Below are positions 8,902 through 18,492 of a stretch of DNA of 64,000 nt, piece after piece (position 1 is the stretch's first letter; every line of letters begins with the position of its first letter). Location of the stretch: positions 483,154 to 547,153 of the forward strand of contig NZ_SOCE01000001.1 of assembly GCF_004365175.1 (NCBI RefSeq). Reading direction: 5' to 3'. A model generated the notes under the pieces. That model was given only the letters and a program-made list of their open reading frames with translations, was not told where the DNA came from and did no database searches. Source of the stretch: Kribbella voronezhensis (GTDB lineage: Bacteria; Actinomycetota; Actinomycetes; Propionibacteriales; Kribbellaceae). The translations under genes were made by a program, and so were the position numbers.

Positions 8902-11900
8902 TCAGGTCCGCCATCAGCGACGAGGTCGGGGTGACCCGGAACCGGTCGCCGATCCGCATCACCGTGGTCTTGCGGCTCGCCTGCAGCCGGAGCTGGACCT
9001 CTGTCATCCCCGGGTGCGACTTCAGCACGTCACGCAACTGGTCGACGACCGGCGGCGTACACCGGTTGATCGGCATCGTGATCACCACCGGACCGCTCGG
9101 TCCCTCGGTCAGGTCGGGCACCGAGACCTCGGAACCGCTCAGCTCGACCCGGTCCTCCCGGCGCCGGATCCGGCCCTTCATCAAGATGATCGCGTCGTTG
9201 GCGAGCAGATGCGCGGACAACTGGTACGCCGAGGAGAACATCATCACCTCGATCGAACCTTCCAGGTCCTCGATGGTGACGATCGCGTAGATGTCGCCGC
9301 GCTTGTTCACCTTGCGCTGGACCGCCGTGACCAGGCCGCCGATCGTCACCTGGGTGCCGTCGGGTCGGTCCTCGTCGGCGAGCAGCTGACCGATCGTGCA
9401 GTCGGTGCCGTTGGTGAGCACGTGCTCGACGCCGAACAACGGGTGGTCCGAGACGTACAGACCGAGCATGTCGCGCTCGTGCGCGAGCTTGGTCGCCTTG
9501 TCCCACTCCTCGATCTCGGGCACCCGTACCGTCAGCCGACTGTTGCCGTCGGCATCGTTCGCGTCGTCGTCGCCCATGCTGAACAGGTCGAACTGGCCGT
9601 GCGCCTCGTTCCGCTTGAGATCGATCGCCTCGTCGACGGCCTGCTCGTGCACCGCGACGACCGCGCGCCTGGCGTGGTTCATCGAGTCGAACGAGCCGGC
9701 CTTGGCCAGCGACTCGATGACGCGCTTGTTGCAGACCGGCAGCGGCACCTTGTCGATGAAGTCGACGAAGTCGGTGAACCGTCCCTCGGACTCGCGGGCG
9801 GCGACGATCTCCGCCACCACGTTGACGCCGACGTTGCGGATCGCGGACAGCCCGAACCGGATGTCGGTGCCGATCGGGGTGAAGTTCGAGTCGGACTCGT
9901 TCACGTCCGGCGGCAGCACCTTGATGCCCATCCGGCGGCACTCGTTCAGGTAGATGGCCATCTTGTCCTTGTCGTCCTTCACCGACGTCAGGACGGCGGC
10001 CATGTACTCGGCCGGGTAGTTCGCCTTCAGGTAGGCGGTCCAGTACGAGACCAGCCCGTACGCCGCCGAGTGGGCCTTGTTGAACGCGTAGTCGGAGAAC
10101 GGCACCAGCACGTCCCACAGCGCCTTGATCGACTGCGCCGAGAAGCCGTTCGCCTTCATCCCCTCGGAGAAGCCGACGTACTCCGCGTCCAGCACCTCGC
10201 GCTTCTTCTTGCCCATCGCCCGGCGGAGCAGATCCGCCTTGCCGAGCGTGTAGCCGGCGAGCTGCTGGGCGATCGCCATCACCTGCTCCTGGTAGACGAT
10301 CAGCCCGTACGTCGTACCGAGGATCGGCTCCAGCGCGTCGGCCAGCTCGTCGTGCGGGTAGCTGATCTCCTGCTGCTTGTTCTTGCGGAGCGCGTAGTTG
10401 GTGTGGCTGTTCGCACCCATCGGGCCGGGCCGGTAGAGCGCGCCGACGGCCGAGATGTCTTCGAAGTTGTCCGGCTTCATCAGCCGCAGCAGAGCCCGCA
10501 TCGGGCCGCCGTCGAACTGGAAGACGCCGAGCGTGTCACCGCGGCCGAGCAACTCGAAGGTGGGCTTGTCGTCGAGCGTCTTGGCCAGCTCGTCGAGGTC
10601 GAGCTTGATACCGCGGCTCGCCTCGACGTTCTTGACCGCGTCGTCCATGATCGTCAGGTTGCGCAGACCCAGGAAGTCCATCTTGACCAGGCCGAGCGTC
10701 TCGCAGCTCGGGTAGTCGAACTGGGTGATGATCTGGCCGTCCTGGTCGCGGCGCATGATCGGGATCAGGTCGATCAGCGGCTCGCTGGACATGATCACGC
10801 CGGCCGCGTGCACACCCCACTGGCGCTTCAGGTTCTCCAGCCCGCGCGCGGTGTCCACGATCTTGCGGACGTCCTGGTCCGACTCGTACAGCTGGCGGAA
10901 CTCGCCGGCCTCGGAGTACCGCTTGTGGTTCGGGTCGAAGATGCCGGACAGCGGCACGTCCTTGCCCATCACCGCGGGCGGCATCGCCTTGGTGATCCGG
11001 TCGCCCATCGCGAACGGGTAGTCCAGCACCCGGCCGGCGTCCTTGATCGCCTGCTTGGCCTTGATCGTGCCGTAGGTGACGATCATCGCGACCCGGTCGT
11101 CGCCGTACTTCTCGGTGACGTAGCGGATCACCTCGGGCCGGCGGCGGTCGTCGAAGTCGATGTCGAAGTCGGGCATCGACATACGCTCCGGGTTCAGGAA
11201 GCGCTCGAAGATCAGGCCGTGCTGGAGCGGGTCGAGGTCGGTGATCCGCATCGCGTACGCGCACATCGAGCCGGCACCGGAACCACGGCCCGGACCGACC
11301 CGGATGCCGTGCTCCTTGGCCCAGTTGATGAAGTCGGCGACGACCAGGAAGTAGCCCGCGTACCCCTTCGAGGTGATCACCTCGATCTCGTACTCCGCCT
11401 GCTTGCGGACATGGTCCGGTACGCCGGCCGGGTACCGCTTGTGCAGACCGGTCTCGACCTCGGCGACGAACCAGGACTCCTCGTTGTGGCCGTCGGGGCA
11501 GGGGAAGCGCGGCATGAACCGGCCCTCGCCCTCGGTGAAGCTCACATCGCACTGCTCCGCGATCAGCAGGGTGTTGTCGCAGGCCTCCGGGTAGTCCTTC
11601 CAGACCTCGCGCATCTCGGCGGCGGTCTTCACGTAGAACTCGTTGGCGTCGAACTTGAACCTGTTCGGGTCGGACAGGGTCGAGCCGGACTGCACGCACA
11701 GCAGCGCCGCGTGCGCGACCGCGTCCTCGGGCTTGGTGTAGTGCAGGTCGTTGGTCGCGACCAGCGGCAGCCCGAGCTCCTTGGCCAGCTTCAGCAGGTC
11801 GCCCTGGATGTCGCGCTCGATGCCGAGCCCGTGGTCCATCAGCTCGCAGTAGTAGTTCTCCGCGCCGAAGATGTCGCGGAACTCCGCGGCCGCCTCGACG

Positions 11901-12415
11901 GCCTCCTTGTACTGCCCCAGCCGGAGCCTGGTCTGCACCTCGCCGGACGGGCAGCCGGTGGTCGCGATCAGGCCCTTGCCGTAGGTCTGCAGCAGTTCGC
12001 GGTCCATCCGGGGCTTGAAGTAGTAGCCCTCGAGACTGGCCAGCGACGACATCTTGAACAGGTTGTGCATCCCCGACGTGTTCTTCGCCAGCAGCGTCAT
12101 GTGCGTGTACGCACCGCTACCGGAGACGTCGTCGCGGCCGCTGTTCGCGTCGCCCCACTTGACCCGCTTCCGCTCACTGCGGTGGGTGTGCGGGGTCAGG
12201 TACGCCTCGACGCCGATGATCGGCTTGACGTCGTACTTCTTGGCGGTCTTCCAGAACTCGTACGCCCCGAAGACGAACCCGTGGTCCGTGGTCGCGATGG
12301 CCGGCTGGCCCATCTCCTGGGCCGTTTTGAACAACTCGTCGATCCGCGCGGCGCCGTCCAGCATGGAGTACTCGGTGTGCACGTGAAGATGCACGAAACT
12401 GTCGCTGGACGCCAT
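8867..12415 (-). CDS. dnaE: DNA polymerase III alpha subunit
   Basis: This is the replicative polymerase, 1182 residues from ATG 12415; in-frame codons further upstream are less likely starts because PHP-domain proteins begin close to this point. It has an N-terminal PHP domain opening with H-L-H-V-H-T-E-Y-S-M-L-D-G, the palm with M-P-D-F-D-I-D-F-D-D (catalytic Asp418 and Asp420), helix-hairpin-helix and tandem beta-binding regions, and a C-terminal OB fold near the end. No intein or frameshift is present. The length fits DnaE1 rather than the shorter error-prone DnaE2. No LexA box is seen upstream. The 3' end is tandemly repeated beyond its stop codon. Confidence 0.98.
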   Translation of the reverse strand: MASSDSFVHLHVHTEYSMLDGAARIDELFKTAQEMGQPAIATTDHGFVFGAYEFWKTAKKYDVKPIIGVEAYLTPHTHRSERKRVKWGDANSGRDDVSGSGAYTHMTLLAKNTSGMHNLFKMSSLASLEGYYFKPRMDRELLQTYGKGLIATTGCPSGEVQTRLRLGQYKEAVEAAAEFRDIFGAENYYCELMDHGLGIERDIQGDLLKLAKELGLPLVATNDLHYTKPEDAVAHAALLCVQSGSTLSDPNRFKFDANEFYVKTAAEMREVWKDYPEACDNTLLIAEQCDVSFTEGEGRFMPRFPCPDGHNEESWFVAEVETGLHKRYPAGVPDHVRKQAEYEIEVITSKGYAGYFLVVADFINWAKEHGIRVGPGRGSGAGSMCAYAMRITDLDPLQHGLIFERFLNPERMSMPDFDIDFDDRRRPEVIRYVTEKYGDDRVAMIVTYGTIKAKQAIKDAGRVLDYPFAMGDRITKAMPPAVMGKDVPLSGIFDPNHKRYSEAGEFRQLYESDQDVRKIVDTARGLENLKRQWGVHAAGVIMSSEPLIDLIPIMRRDQDGQIITQFDYPSCETLGLVKMDFLGLRNLTIMDDAVKNVEASRGIKLDLDELAKTLDDKPTFELLGRGDTLGVFQFDGGPMRALLRLMKPDNFEDISAVGALYRPGPMGANSHTNYALRKNKQQEISYPHDELADALEPILGTTYGLIVYQEQVMAIAQQLAGYTLGKADLLRRAMGKKKREVLDAEYVGFSEGMKANGFSAQSIKALWDVLVPFSDYAFNKAHSAAYGLVSYWTAYLKANYPAEYMAAVLTSVKDDKDKMAIYLNECRRMGIKVLPPDVNESDSNFTPIGTDIRFGLSAIRNVGVNVVAEIVAARESEGRFTDFVDFIDKVPLPVCNKRVIESLAKAGSFDSMNHARRAVVAVHEQAVDEAIDLKRNEAHGQFDLFSMGDDDANDADGNSRLTVRVPEIEEWDKATKLAHERDMLGLYVSDHPLFGVEHVLTNGTDCTIGQLLADEDRPDGTQVTIGGLVTAVQRKVNKRGDIYAIVTIEDLEGSIEVMMFSSAYQLSAHLLANDAIILMKGRIRRREDRVELSGSEVSVPDLTEGPSGPVVITMPINRCTPPVVDQLRDVLKSHPGMTEVQLRLQASRKTTVMRIGDRFRVTPTSSLMADLKALLGPSCLAG

Positions 12416-12580
12416 GTCTTCGCAGACCTCCCAGAGGCGTGAGTGAGCGGGACTGCCACAGCCTATGCGGGCCCACCGACACTCCTGGAATCGCATCGCC
12501 GGACGCTGTCCCGGCCGCCCGATATCCGGTCGTGGACCGGACCACCAGCACACCAGTTCGTGCCGTCCGGGAGGAGGTGC

Positions 12581-12617
12581 TCCACTCTCTCCGCCCGGAG
12601 GAGACGGAGAGAGTGGA
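12581..12617. terminator. Strong stem-loop downstream of the GH13/small-peptide operon
   Basis: A perfect 13-base inverted repeat (TCCACTCTCTCCG and its complement) is separated by 11 bases. It lies after the 30-residue peptide gene and before the dnaE leader, all on the minus strand, so it most likely ends the GH13 operon. There is no T-run. Confidence 0.7.
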
Positions 12618-12620
12618 GCG

Positions 12621-12662
12621 GCGGACCCGGGGCCGGGCAGGGGGGTTCACGGCCGGGTCCGC
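12621..12662. terminator. Second stem-loop adjacent to the terminator
   Basis: GCGGACCCGG and CCGGGTCCGC form a ten-base stem around a 22-base G-rich loop, right after the stop of the small membrane peptide gene. Together with the hairpin at 12581 it makes a double terminator. The rest of 12416-12668 carries the dnaE leader. I see no other gene and no convincing promoter there. Confidence 0.6.
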
Positions 12663-12668
12663 CGGTCT

Positions 12669-12761
12669 TCAGCGATCCCGCAGATCCCGCGCGATGTCGC
12701 GGGCCATCAGAATCATCAGCACGCTGGTGACGAGGATCAGCGCCCACATGCCGGGGATCAC
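12669..12761 (-). CDS. 30-residue single-helix membrane peptide, coupled to the GH13 gene
   Basis: GTG at 12761 overlaps the stop of the GH13 gene in the arrangement GTGA, and the frame ends with TGA at 12669. The product has a hydrophobic helix (I-P-G-M-W-A-L-I-L-V-T-S-V-L-M-I-L-M) followed by a charged R-D-I-A-R-D-L-R-D-R tail. This is the layout of a one-pass small membrane protein with its tail inside. The four-base overlap and the hairpins right after its stop argue that it is a real gene. It might tether or modulate a sugar transporter or the hydrolase, but the sequence shows no partner. Confidence 0.65.
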   Translation of the reverse strand: MIPGMWALILVTSVLMILMARDIARDLRDR

Positions 12762-14395
12762 GACTCGTCCCTCAGCAGGAACCATGCAGCGCTGTCGGGC
12801 GGGAGCTTCTCCCCCGCCTCCGGATCGCTGGCGATCACCAGGTCGCCGTCGACCGGAGTACAGACAGGCTTCGACGAGCAGTTGACGACACAGGCGACCC
12901 CGTCGCCGCGGGTGAACGCTAGGACGCCCGGCTCGGTCGGCAGCCAGCGGAAGTCGCCCGCGGAGAATGCCGGAATCAGGCGCCGCAGGGCGATGGCCTC
13001 GCGGTACAGGTGCAGCATCGAGTCGCCGGAGTCGAGCAGGTAGTCGACGGCGTGCTGCGCGAACCAGCCAGGCTGGGGCAGCCACGGTGTCGAGGACGCG
13101 GTCGCGGAGAACCCGAAGTGATCCGCCCCGCTCGCCCAGGGCAGCGGCACCCGGCAGCCGTCCCGGCCCCGCCGTACGCCGTTACTGCGGTGGAACATCG
13201 GATCTGCCAGCACCTCCTCGGGCAGATCGGTGACCTCCGGCAGGCCCAGCTCCTCGCCTTGGTAGAGGTAGACGGATCCTGGCAGCGCGAGCATGAGCAA
13301 CGCTGCCGCCCGGGCCCGGGCCAGTCCGACCTCGACATCTCCCGGACCGGCGCCGGGCGCTCCACCGGCGTACCGGGTGACCGACCGGGGCATGTCGTGG
13401 TTGTTGAGCACCCAGGCGACGGCGGACCCGGAAGCGGCGATCGTCCCCAGGCCGCGGTCGATCACGTCCGACAGCGTCCGGTCGTCGAAATCGGCGCGGA
13501 GGAACTCGAAGAAGAAGTTCTGATGCAGTTCGTCCGGACGCTGGTACTGCGCCACCTGCTCCGCGTCGAGCACGCCGACCTCACCGACCAGAACCCGCTC
13601 CCGGCCGGTCCGGGCGGTGTACTCCTCCGCGATCGCTCGCCAGCTTCGCCACACATCGTGAACCTCGGGTTGGTTCCAGGCATGCGGATTGACCGGATCG
13701 CCGGTGAGTTCGTCGTGGCCGGCCTGCTCGTGGTCGGGCAGCCCGGCGCGCTTGTGCAGCCCGTGCGCGACGTCGATCCGCAACCCGTCGACGCCACGGT
13801 CGAACCAGAACCGCAGTACCTGCTCGAAGTGTGTCGCCACGTCCGGATCACGCCAGTTGAAGTCGGCCTGCTCGGCGGCGAACGTGTGCAGATACCACTG
13901 TCCGTCCGGCACGCGGTGCCAGGCGGACCCGCCGAAGATGGAGCGCCAGTTGTTCGGTGGCAACTCGCCGTACGGTCCGCCGCCGTCGGCGAAGTGGAAC
14001 CGGGCCCGTTCCCGGCTGCCGGGTCCCGCGGCCAGTGCCTCGGTGAACCAGGGGTGTTCGATCGAGCAGTGGTTGGGGACGACGTCGATCATGACCTTGA
14101 GGTCCAGCCGGTGCGCGTCACGGACCAGCCGGTCGAAGGTGTCGATGGTTCCGTAGTCCGGGTGGACCGCGCAGTAGTCGGACACGTCGTACCCGTGATC
14201 GTGCTGTGGCGACGGGTAGAAGGGATTGAGCCAGATTCCGTCGACACCGAGGCTGCGCAGATACGGCAACCTGGCCCGGACACCACTCAGGTCCCCGATG
14301 CCGTCGCCGTCGGCGTCGTGGAAGCTGCGCACGTAGACCTGGTAGATCACCGCGTTTCGCCACCATCCTGGGCCGGCGTTCGGTTCGGTGTGCAT
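12758..14395 (-). CDS. GH13 alpha-glucosidase / oligo-1,6-glucosidase-type enzyme
   Basis: This cytoplasmic retaining glycoside hydrolase of family 13 has 545 residues from ATG 14395, which is preceded by GAGG. The (beta/alpha)8 barrel shows V-I-Y-Q-V-Y-V-R-S-F (17-26), the calcium-site-like D-A-D-G-D-G-I-G-D, region I D-V-V-P-N-H (104-109), region II G-L-R-I-D-V-A-H with nucleophile Asp208, region III G-E-V with acid/base Glu272, and region IV N-N-H-D with Asp334. There is no signal peptide, so it probably splits imported maltose- or isomaltose-like sugars. Trehalose-active relatives cannot be excluded. It lies 130 bases downstream of a LuxR-type ATPase regulator gene and overlaps a small membrane peptide gene. 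Confidence 0.93.
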   Translation of the reverse strand: MHTEPNAGPGWWRNAVIYQVYVRSFHDADGDGIGDLSGVRARLPYLRSLGVDGIWLNPFYPSPQHDHGYDVSDYCAVHPDYGTIDTFDRLVRDAHRLDLKVMIDVVPNHCSIEHPWFTEALAAGPGSRERARFHFADGGGPYGELPPNNWRSIFGGSAWHRVPDGQWYLHTFAAEQADFNWRDPDVATHFEQVLRFWFDRGVDGLRIDVAHGLHKRAGLPDHEQAGHDELTGDPVNPHAWNQPEVHDVWRSWRAIAEEYTARTGRERVLVGEVGVLDAEQVAQYQRPDELHQNFFFEFLRADFDDRTLSDVIDRGLGTIAASGSAVAWVLNNHDMPRSVTRYAGGAPGAGPGDVEVGLARARAAALLMLALPGSVYLYQGEELGLPEVTDLPEEVLADPMFHRSNGVRRGRDGCRVPLPWASGADHFGFSATASSTPWLPQPGWFAQHAVDYLLDSGDSMLHLYREAIALRRLIPAFSAGDFRWLPTEPGVLAFTRGDGVACVVNCSSKPVCTPVDGDLVIASDPEAGEKLPPDSAAWFLLRDES

Positions 14396-14463
14396 GAAGA
14401 GCCTCGTCACGATCTGTCTGTCGTTGTCAGCGCAACGATCCCGGTTGCGGGCCGTCCGGGGCA

Positions 14464-14491
14464 TCCGTAGACCTACGGGTTTGTCTACGGA
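14464..14491. promoter_or_regulatory. Inverted repeat between the LuxR-type gene and the GH13 gene
   Basis: TCCGTAGAC and GTCTACGGA are perfect nine-base arms separated by ten bases, about 70 bases before the GH13 start. It could be an operator bound by the adjacent regulator, or a stem-loop ending that regulator's mRNA. No T-run follows, and the position just ahead of a gene favours an operator. Confidence 0.45.
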
Positions 14492-14524
14492 CGTGGGAGC
14501 GTGCCCACGCCGCGGCAGGTGACG

Positions 14525-16846
14525 TCAGTCGGTGCGTGTTTCGGCGATCCAGCGGGCGACCTGCGCCCGGGAAGTGAACGCGAGCTTGCCGAGAACGTGT
14601 TCGACGTGGGTCTCGACGGTGCGTTGGCCGATCACGAGCCGGGCGGCGATCTCCTTGTTGCTCAGCCCTTCGCTGAGCAGTACCGCGATCTCGTGTTCGC
14701 GGCGGGTCAAGCCGCCGGTCCGGCCCGGCCGGGCGGCGCCCCCGCGCTCCGTGTCCTTGCCGAGCGCCAGCGACACCGCCTGCTCGAACGAGTACGCCGC
14801 ACCCTGCTCGAAGGCCTGCTCGAAGGCGGCATCGCCCAGCGCGGCCCGGACCCGCTGCCGGGACTGCTCGTCGAACTGGCTGTACGGCGTGGTCTCGTCG
14901 ACGTGGGCGCCGCTCGAGCGCCAGACCGCCCGGGACGCGCCCATCAGCCGGGCAGCGAGTTCGTTCGGCGCCGCCGTACTCGCACACCACGACAGTGCCT
15001 GGACGCAGAACCCGATCCCGGTCCGGTCGTTCAGCGGCAGCCACAGCCGGATCGCTTCGCGGAAGGATCGACCGGCCTGCTCGGCATCGTCGTGATCACG
15101 CCACTGGACGATCCCCAGCGTCCAGAGGGCATAGGCCTTCGACGACGCCGCGCCGTGGCTGTCCGCGAGCTCGAACGCCTGCCGGCTGAACTGCTCGACC
15201 CGTGGATCACCGAGGAAGAAAGTGGCCGCCGCGAGCAGGATCAGAACGTCGAACTCGCCGAGATGGTTGCCGACGGCCCGGAATCCCGCCAGGCCCTCCT
15301 CCAGCCGTGCCACCGCGGCCGGGAGTTCGCCGGCGTAGTTGAGTGCATGACCCGAGACCTCCGCGATCCGCGCCCGCAGCAGGTCGTCGCCGAACCGCTC
15401 GGCCAGCACCTCACACTCGGCCAGGAGCCGGCTCATCTGCTCCGACTCACCGAGGAACATGGCCAGATAGCTGGCCGCCCACAGCGCCTCGGCGCGGGCC
15501 GGCGTCGGCTCCGGGGCGAGCTCGAGGGCCCGGACCAGATAACGGTGGCCCTCGCGGAGGAACCCGGCGAACCAGAAGTTCCAGATCGGCGCGGCGATGT
15601 CCAGTGCGGCCGCTGCCTCGGCGGGTTCGGACAAGCAGAAGTCCAGCGCGGCCCGGAAGTTGTCGTGCTCGCGGCGCAGCCGGATGAACCAGTCGGCCTG
15701 GCGGGGGCTGAAGCTGTCCGCCTCCCACTCCGCGGCCATCCTCCGGTAGTAGTCGCGGTGTCTCGTCCGCAACGCCCGCGCCTGGCCCGCCGCGGTGAGC
15801 CGATCCACGCCGTACTGGCCGATGATCCCGAGCATGTCGTACCAGGCGACGCTGTGATCCGTCATCGCCTTCCGCGTGATGATCGACTTGTTCATCAGGC
15901 CGGCGATCAGCTCCAGCACCTCGGCGCGGTCGATGCCGTCTCCCGAGCAGACCTCCTCGGCGCCTTCGAGGTCGAATCCACCGGCGAACACCGACAGTCG
16001 TTCCCACAGCGCCTGCTCGGCCGGCGAGCAGAGGCCGTAGCTCCAGCCGATCGCGGCGTCCAGGGCCTGCTGTCTGGCCGGCGCGGCCGGTTTACCCGTG
16101 GCGAGCAGCCGGAAGCGGTCCTCGATCCGGTCGAGGATCTGCGCCGGCGACAGCGTCCGCATCCAGACGGCCGCCAGCTCGATGGCCAGCGGTATGCCGT
16201 CGAGACGCCGGCACAGCTCGATCACCAGCGGGCGGCCGGCCGCGTCGAGCTCGAACTCCGGCGACACCGACCGGGCGCGATCCGCGAAGAGCTCGATCGA
16301 TTCGTACCGCCCGGCGTCGTCCGGCGTCAGCTCGGTCTCCGGTGGAGTGGACAACGGAGGCACCGGGAAGATCTGCTCCCCTTCGACCCCGAGCACGTGC
16401 CGGCTGGTGGCGAGGATCCGCAGCTGCGGGGCCGCCGCGAGCAGCTTGCTCACCAGCACGGCGCACGCGTCCGCCAGGTGCTCACAGTTGTCGAGCACCA
16501 GCAACAGGTGCTTGTCCTCCAGGTATTCCGCGAGGTCGGCGGTCGGGTTCGCCGAAACCTGGCTCAGTTCGAGCGCTCCCGCCAGCGTGTGCCCCAGCAG
16601 CCCCGAGTCGTGCAGGGCGGCGAGCTCGACGAACCAGACGCCGTCCGCGAACGTCCGCCGTACCTCGGCGCACAGCCGCATCGCCAGCCGGGTCTTGCCG
16701 ACCCCACCGACGCCGGTCAGGGTCAGCAGGCGGGTGCTCGCCAGCAGCCGCCTGGTCCCGGCCAGCTCGCGGCGCCGGCCCACGAAACTGGTCAACTCGG
16801 CCGGTAGCTTGCCGCGAGTCGTTGCCGTGGGCTTCGTCTCAGCCAT
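14525..16846 (-). CDS. LuxR-family regulator with NB-ARC-type ATPase and TPR-like region
   Basis: The 773-residue STAND-type regulator has a P-loop near the start (T-G-V-G-G-V-G-K-T, about 44-52) and a Walker B V-L-D-N-C-E-H. A long helical, TPR-like middle (about 350-680) follows. The C-terminal LuxR helix-turn-helix reads L-T-R-R-E-H-E-I-A-V-L-L-S-E-G-L-S-N-K-E-I-A. Proteins of this kind (MalT is the best known) switch on when ligand and ATP bind. Here the neighbour downstream is a GH13 glucosidase, so control of that gene by a sugar is plausible but inferred. Start is ATG 16846. Confidence 0.93.
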   Translation of the reverse strand: MAETKPTATTRGKLPAELTSFVGRRRELAGTRRLLASTRLLTLTGVGGVGKTRLAMRLCAEVRRTFADGVWFVELAALHDSGLLGHTLAGALELSQVSANPTADLAEYLEDKHLLLVLDNCEHLADACAVLVSKLLAAAPQLRILATSRHVLGVEGEQIFPVPPLSTPPETELTPDDAGRYESIELFADRARSVSPEFELDAAGRPLVIELCRRLDGIPLAIELAAVWMRTLSPAQILDRIEDRFRLLATGKPAAPARQQALDAAIGWSYGLCSPAEQALWERLSVFAGGFDLEGAEEVCSGDGIDRAEVLELIAGLMNKSIITRKAMTDHSVAWYDMLGIIGQYGVDRLTAAGQARALRTRHRDYYRRMAAEWEADSFSPRQADWFIRLRREHDNFRAALDFCLSEPAEAAAALDIAAPIWNFWFAGFLREGHRYLVRALELAPEPTPARAEALWAASYLAMFLGESEQMSRLLAECEVLAERFGDDLLRARIAEVSGHALNYAGELPAAVARLEEGLAGFRAVGNHLGEFDVLILLAAATFFLGDPRVEQFSRQAFELADSHGAASSKAYALWTLGIVQWRDHDDAEQAGRSFREAIRLWLPLNDRTGIGFCVQALSWCASTAAPNELAARLMGASRAVWRSSGAHVDETTPYSQFDEQSRQRVRAALGDAAFEQAFEQGAAYSFEQAVSLALGKDTERGGAARPGRTGGLTRREHEIAVLLSEGLSNKEIAARLVIGQRTVETHVEHVLGKLAFTSRAQVARWIAETRTD

Positions 16847-16939
16847 GCCGATCGCTTCCCCGCCTTCCCGGGTCTGTCCCAGGGTAGGCCGGTTCGGCAG
16901 ACTTCCGGGAGCACCCGCGGCGCCGGAAGCCGTCGCCGG

Positions 16940-17872
16940 TTACTGGGCGTCGGCGAGTTGGTCGAGGGCGCTGTCGAGGTCTTCCGGGTACGCCGAGGTG
17001 TATTCGACGTACTCGCCGGAGCCGGGGTGGGTGAAGCCGAGGAGCATGGCGTGCAGCCATTGGCGCTTGAGCTGGAGGCGCTCGGCGAGGACCGGGTCGG
17101 CGCCGTACGTCGTGTCGCCGCAGCACGGGTGCCCGATGGCGGCCATGTGGACGCGGATCTGGTGCGTCCGGCCGGTCTCCAAGGTGATCTCCAGCAGCGT
17201 CGCGAACCGGAACGCCTCGAGCGTCTCGTAGTGCGTGACACTCGGCTTGCCGCCCGCGACGACCCCGAACTTGTAGTCGTGATGCGGGTGCCGGTCGATC
17301 GGGGCGTCGACCGTTCCGCTGAACGGATCGGGATGGCCCTGGACCAGCGCGTGGTAGATCTTCTTGACCGTGCGCTCCTTGAAGGCGCGCTTGAGCACGG
17401 TGTAGCTGTACTCCGTCTTCGCCACCACCATCAGCCCCGAGGTGCCGACGTCGAGGCGGTGCACGATCCCCTTGCGCTCGGCGGCACCGCTGGTGGAGAT
17501 GCTGAAGCCGGCTCCGGCCAGGTGCCCGATCACGGTCGGTCCGGTCCAGCCCGGCGACGGATGCGCCGCGACGCCGACCGGCTTGTCGACGACCACGATC
17601 TCGTCGTCGTCGTGAACGATCCGCAGGTTCTCGACGGTCTCCGGTACGACGGTGACCTCGCCCGGCGGCGGGGGAAGTTCGACGTCGAGCATGACGCCGG
17701 CCGAGACCCGGGTCGACTTCAACGCGGCCGCCCCGTCGACCTGCACCAGGCCCGACTCGATCAGCTCGGCGGCCTTCGTCCGGGAAACCCCGAACAGCCG
17801 CGAGAGCGCCGCGTCGAGCCGCTCCCCGGCCAGCCCGTCCGGCACCATCACCGTCCGCGAATCCCCACTCAC
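16940..17872 (-). CDS. rluD: 23S rRNA pseudouridine synthase, RluA/RluD family
   Basis: The 310-residue enzyme has an N-terminal S4 RNA-binding domain ([20 protein letters not shown]) and a RluA-type catalytic domain. The active-site motif is [10 protein letters not shown], carrying the catalytic aspartate, with the family's G-R-T-H-Q-I-R-V-H motif further on. Start is GTG 17872, which overlaps the lsp stop as GTGA, so translation is probably coupled. The lsp-rluD pairing is widespread in bacteria. Exact target uridines are assigned by family only. Confidence 0.94.
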   Translation of the reverse strand: MSGDSRTVMVPDGLAGERLDAALSRLFGVSRTKAAELIESGLVQVDGAAALKSTRVSAGVMLDVELPPPPGEVTVVPETVENLRIVHDDDEIVVVDKPVGVAAHPSPGWTGPTVIGHLAGAGFSISTSGAAERKGIVHRLDVGTSGLMVVAKTEYSYTVLKRAFKERTVKKIYHALVQGHPDPFSGTVDAPIDRHPHHDYKFGVVAGGKPSVTHYETLEAFRFATLLEITLETGRTHQIRVHMAAIGHPCCGDTTYGADPVLAERLQLKRQWLHAMLLGFTHPGSGEYVEYTSAYPEDLDSALDQLADAQ

Positions 17873-18492
17873 TTCTTGGCCACCTCTTTGGTGCCGTCGA
17901 GCTTGACGCCGCGGAGGGTCTGGATGACCAGCAGGAGAGCTGCCGAGGTGACGGCCATGTCGGCGACGTTGAAGATCGCCCAGTGCGGCGTCTGCAGGAA
18001 GTCGACCACGTGTCCGTGGAACGGCGACGGCTCGCGGAAGATCCGGTCGGTGATGTTCCCGACCGCTCCGCCGAACAGGAAGCCGAACGCGATCGCCCAG
18101 CCGATCGAGCCGAGGCGTCGCGACAACCACACGACGCCGACCGCCACGACGATCTGGATCGCGCTGATCACCGGCGTGTAGCTCGTGCCGAGGCTGAAAG
18201 CGGCTCCAGGATTCCGGATCAGGTTGAACTTCAGCAGCGAGCCCACCACGTTGACCGGCTCGCCCGGCGTCAGATGCTGCAACGCCAACACCTTCGTCAA
18301 CTGATCCAGCCCCAGCACGACGAGCCCGACGAGCGCGAACAGCACCACCATCCGGTGCCGTGGGCGCGAAACAGAGCCGGCCGACTCGGCGTCGGCCGAC
18401 TCTGTGGAGTCTTCAGCTGTGACGTCCGCCGGTGGGGTGGACGCTTGCTCTTCGCTCAGCGGCGTTCTTCGCGTTCTTTGCATGACACGCAC
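17869..18492 (-). CDS. lspA: Lipoprotein signal peptidase (signal peptidase II)
   Basis: This membrane aspartic protease cleaves diacylglyceryl-modified prolipoproteins. The 207-residue protein has a cytoplasmic N-terminal extension rich in D, E, S and T (about 1-45), then four membrane helices. The two catalytic aspartates lie in N-I-T-D-R and F-N-V-A-D-M, and the family's N-P-G-A-A-F-S motif is present. The start is GTG 18492 or ATG 18483. Either way it begins inside the end of the DksA/TraR-type gene, so the two are coupled. The acidic N-terminal extension is longer than in most relatives. Confidence 0.96.
   Translation of the reverse strand: MRVMQRTRRTPLSEEQASTPPADVTAEDSTESADAESAGSVSRPRHRMVVLFALVGLVVLGLDQLTKVLALQHLTPGEPVNVVGSLLKFNLIRNPGAAFSLGTSYTPVISAIQIVVAVGVVWLSRRLGSIGWAIAFGFLFGGAVGNITDRIFREPSPFHGHVVDFLQTPHWAIFNVADMAVTSAALLLVIQTLRGVKLDGTKEVAKK

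Noticed and set aside
9014..12442. 1142-codon open frame antisense to dnaE
   Set aside because: High-GC codon bias keeps the opposite frame open; the product is low-complexity V/L/R/D/H and dnaE has all family motifs.
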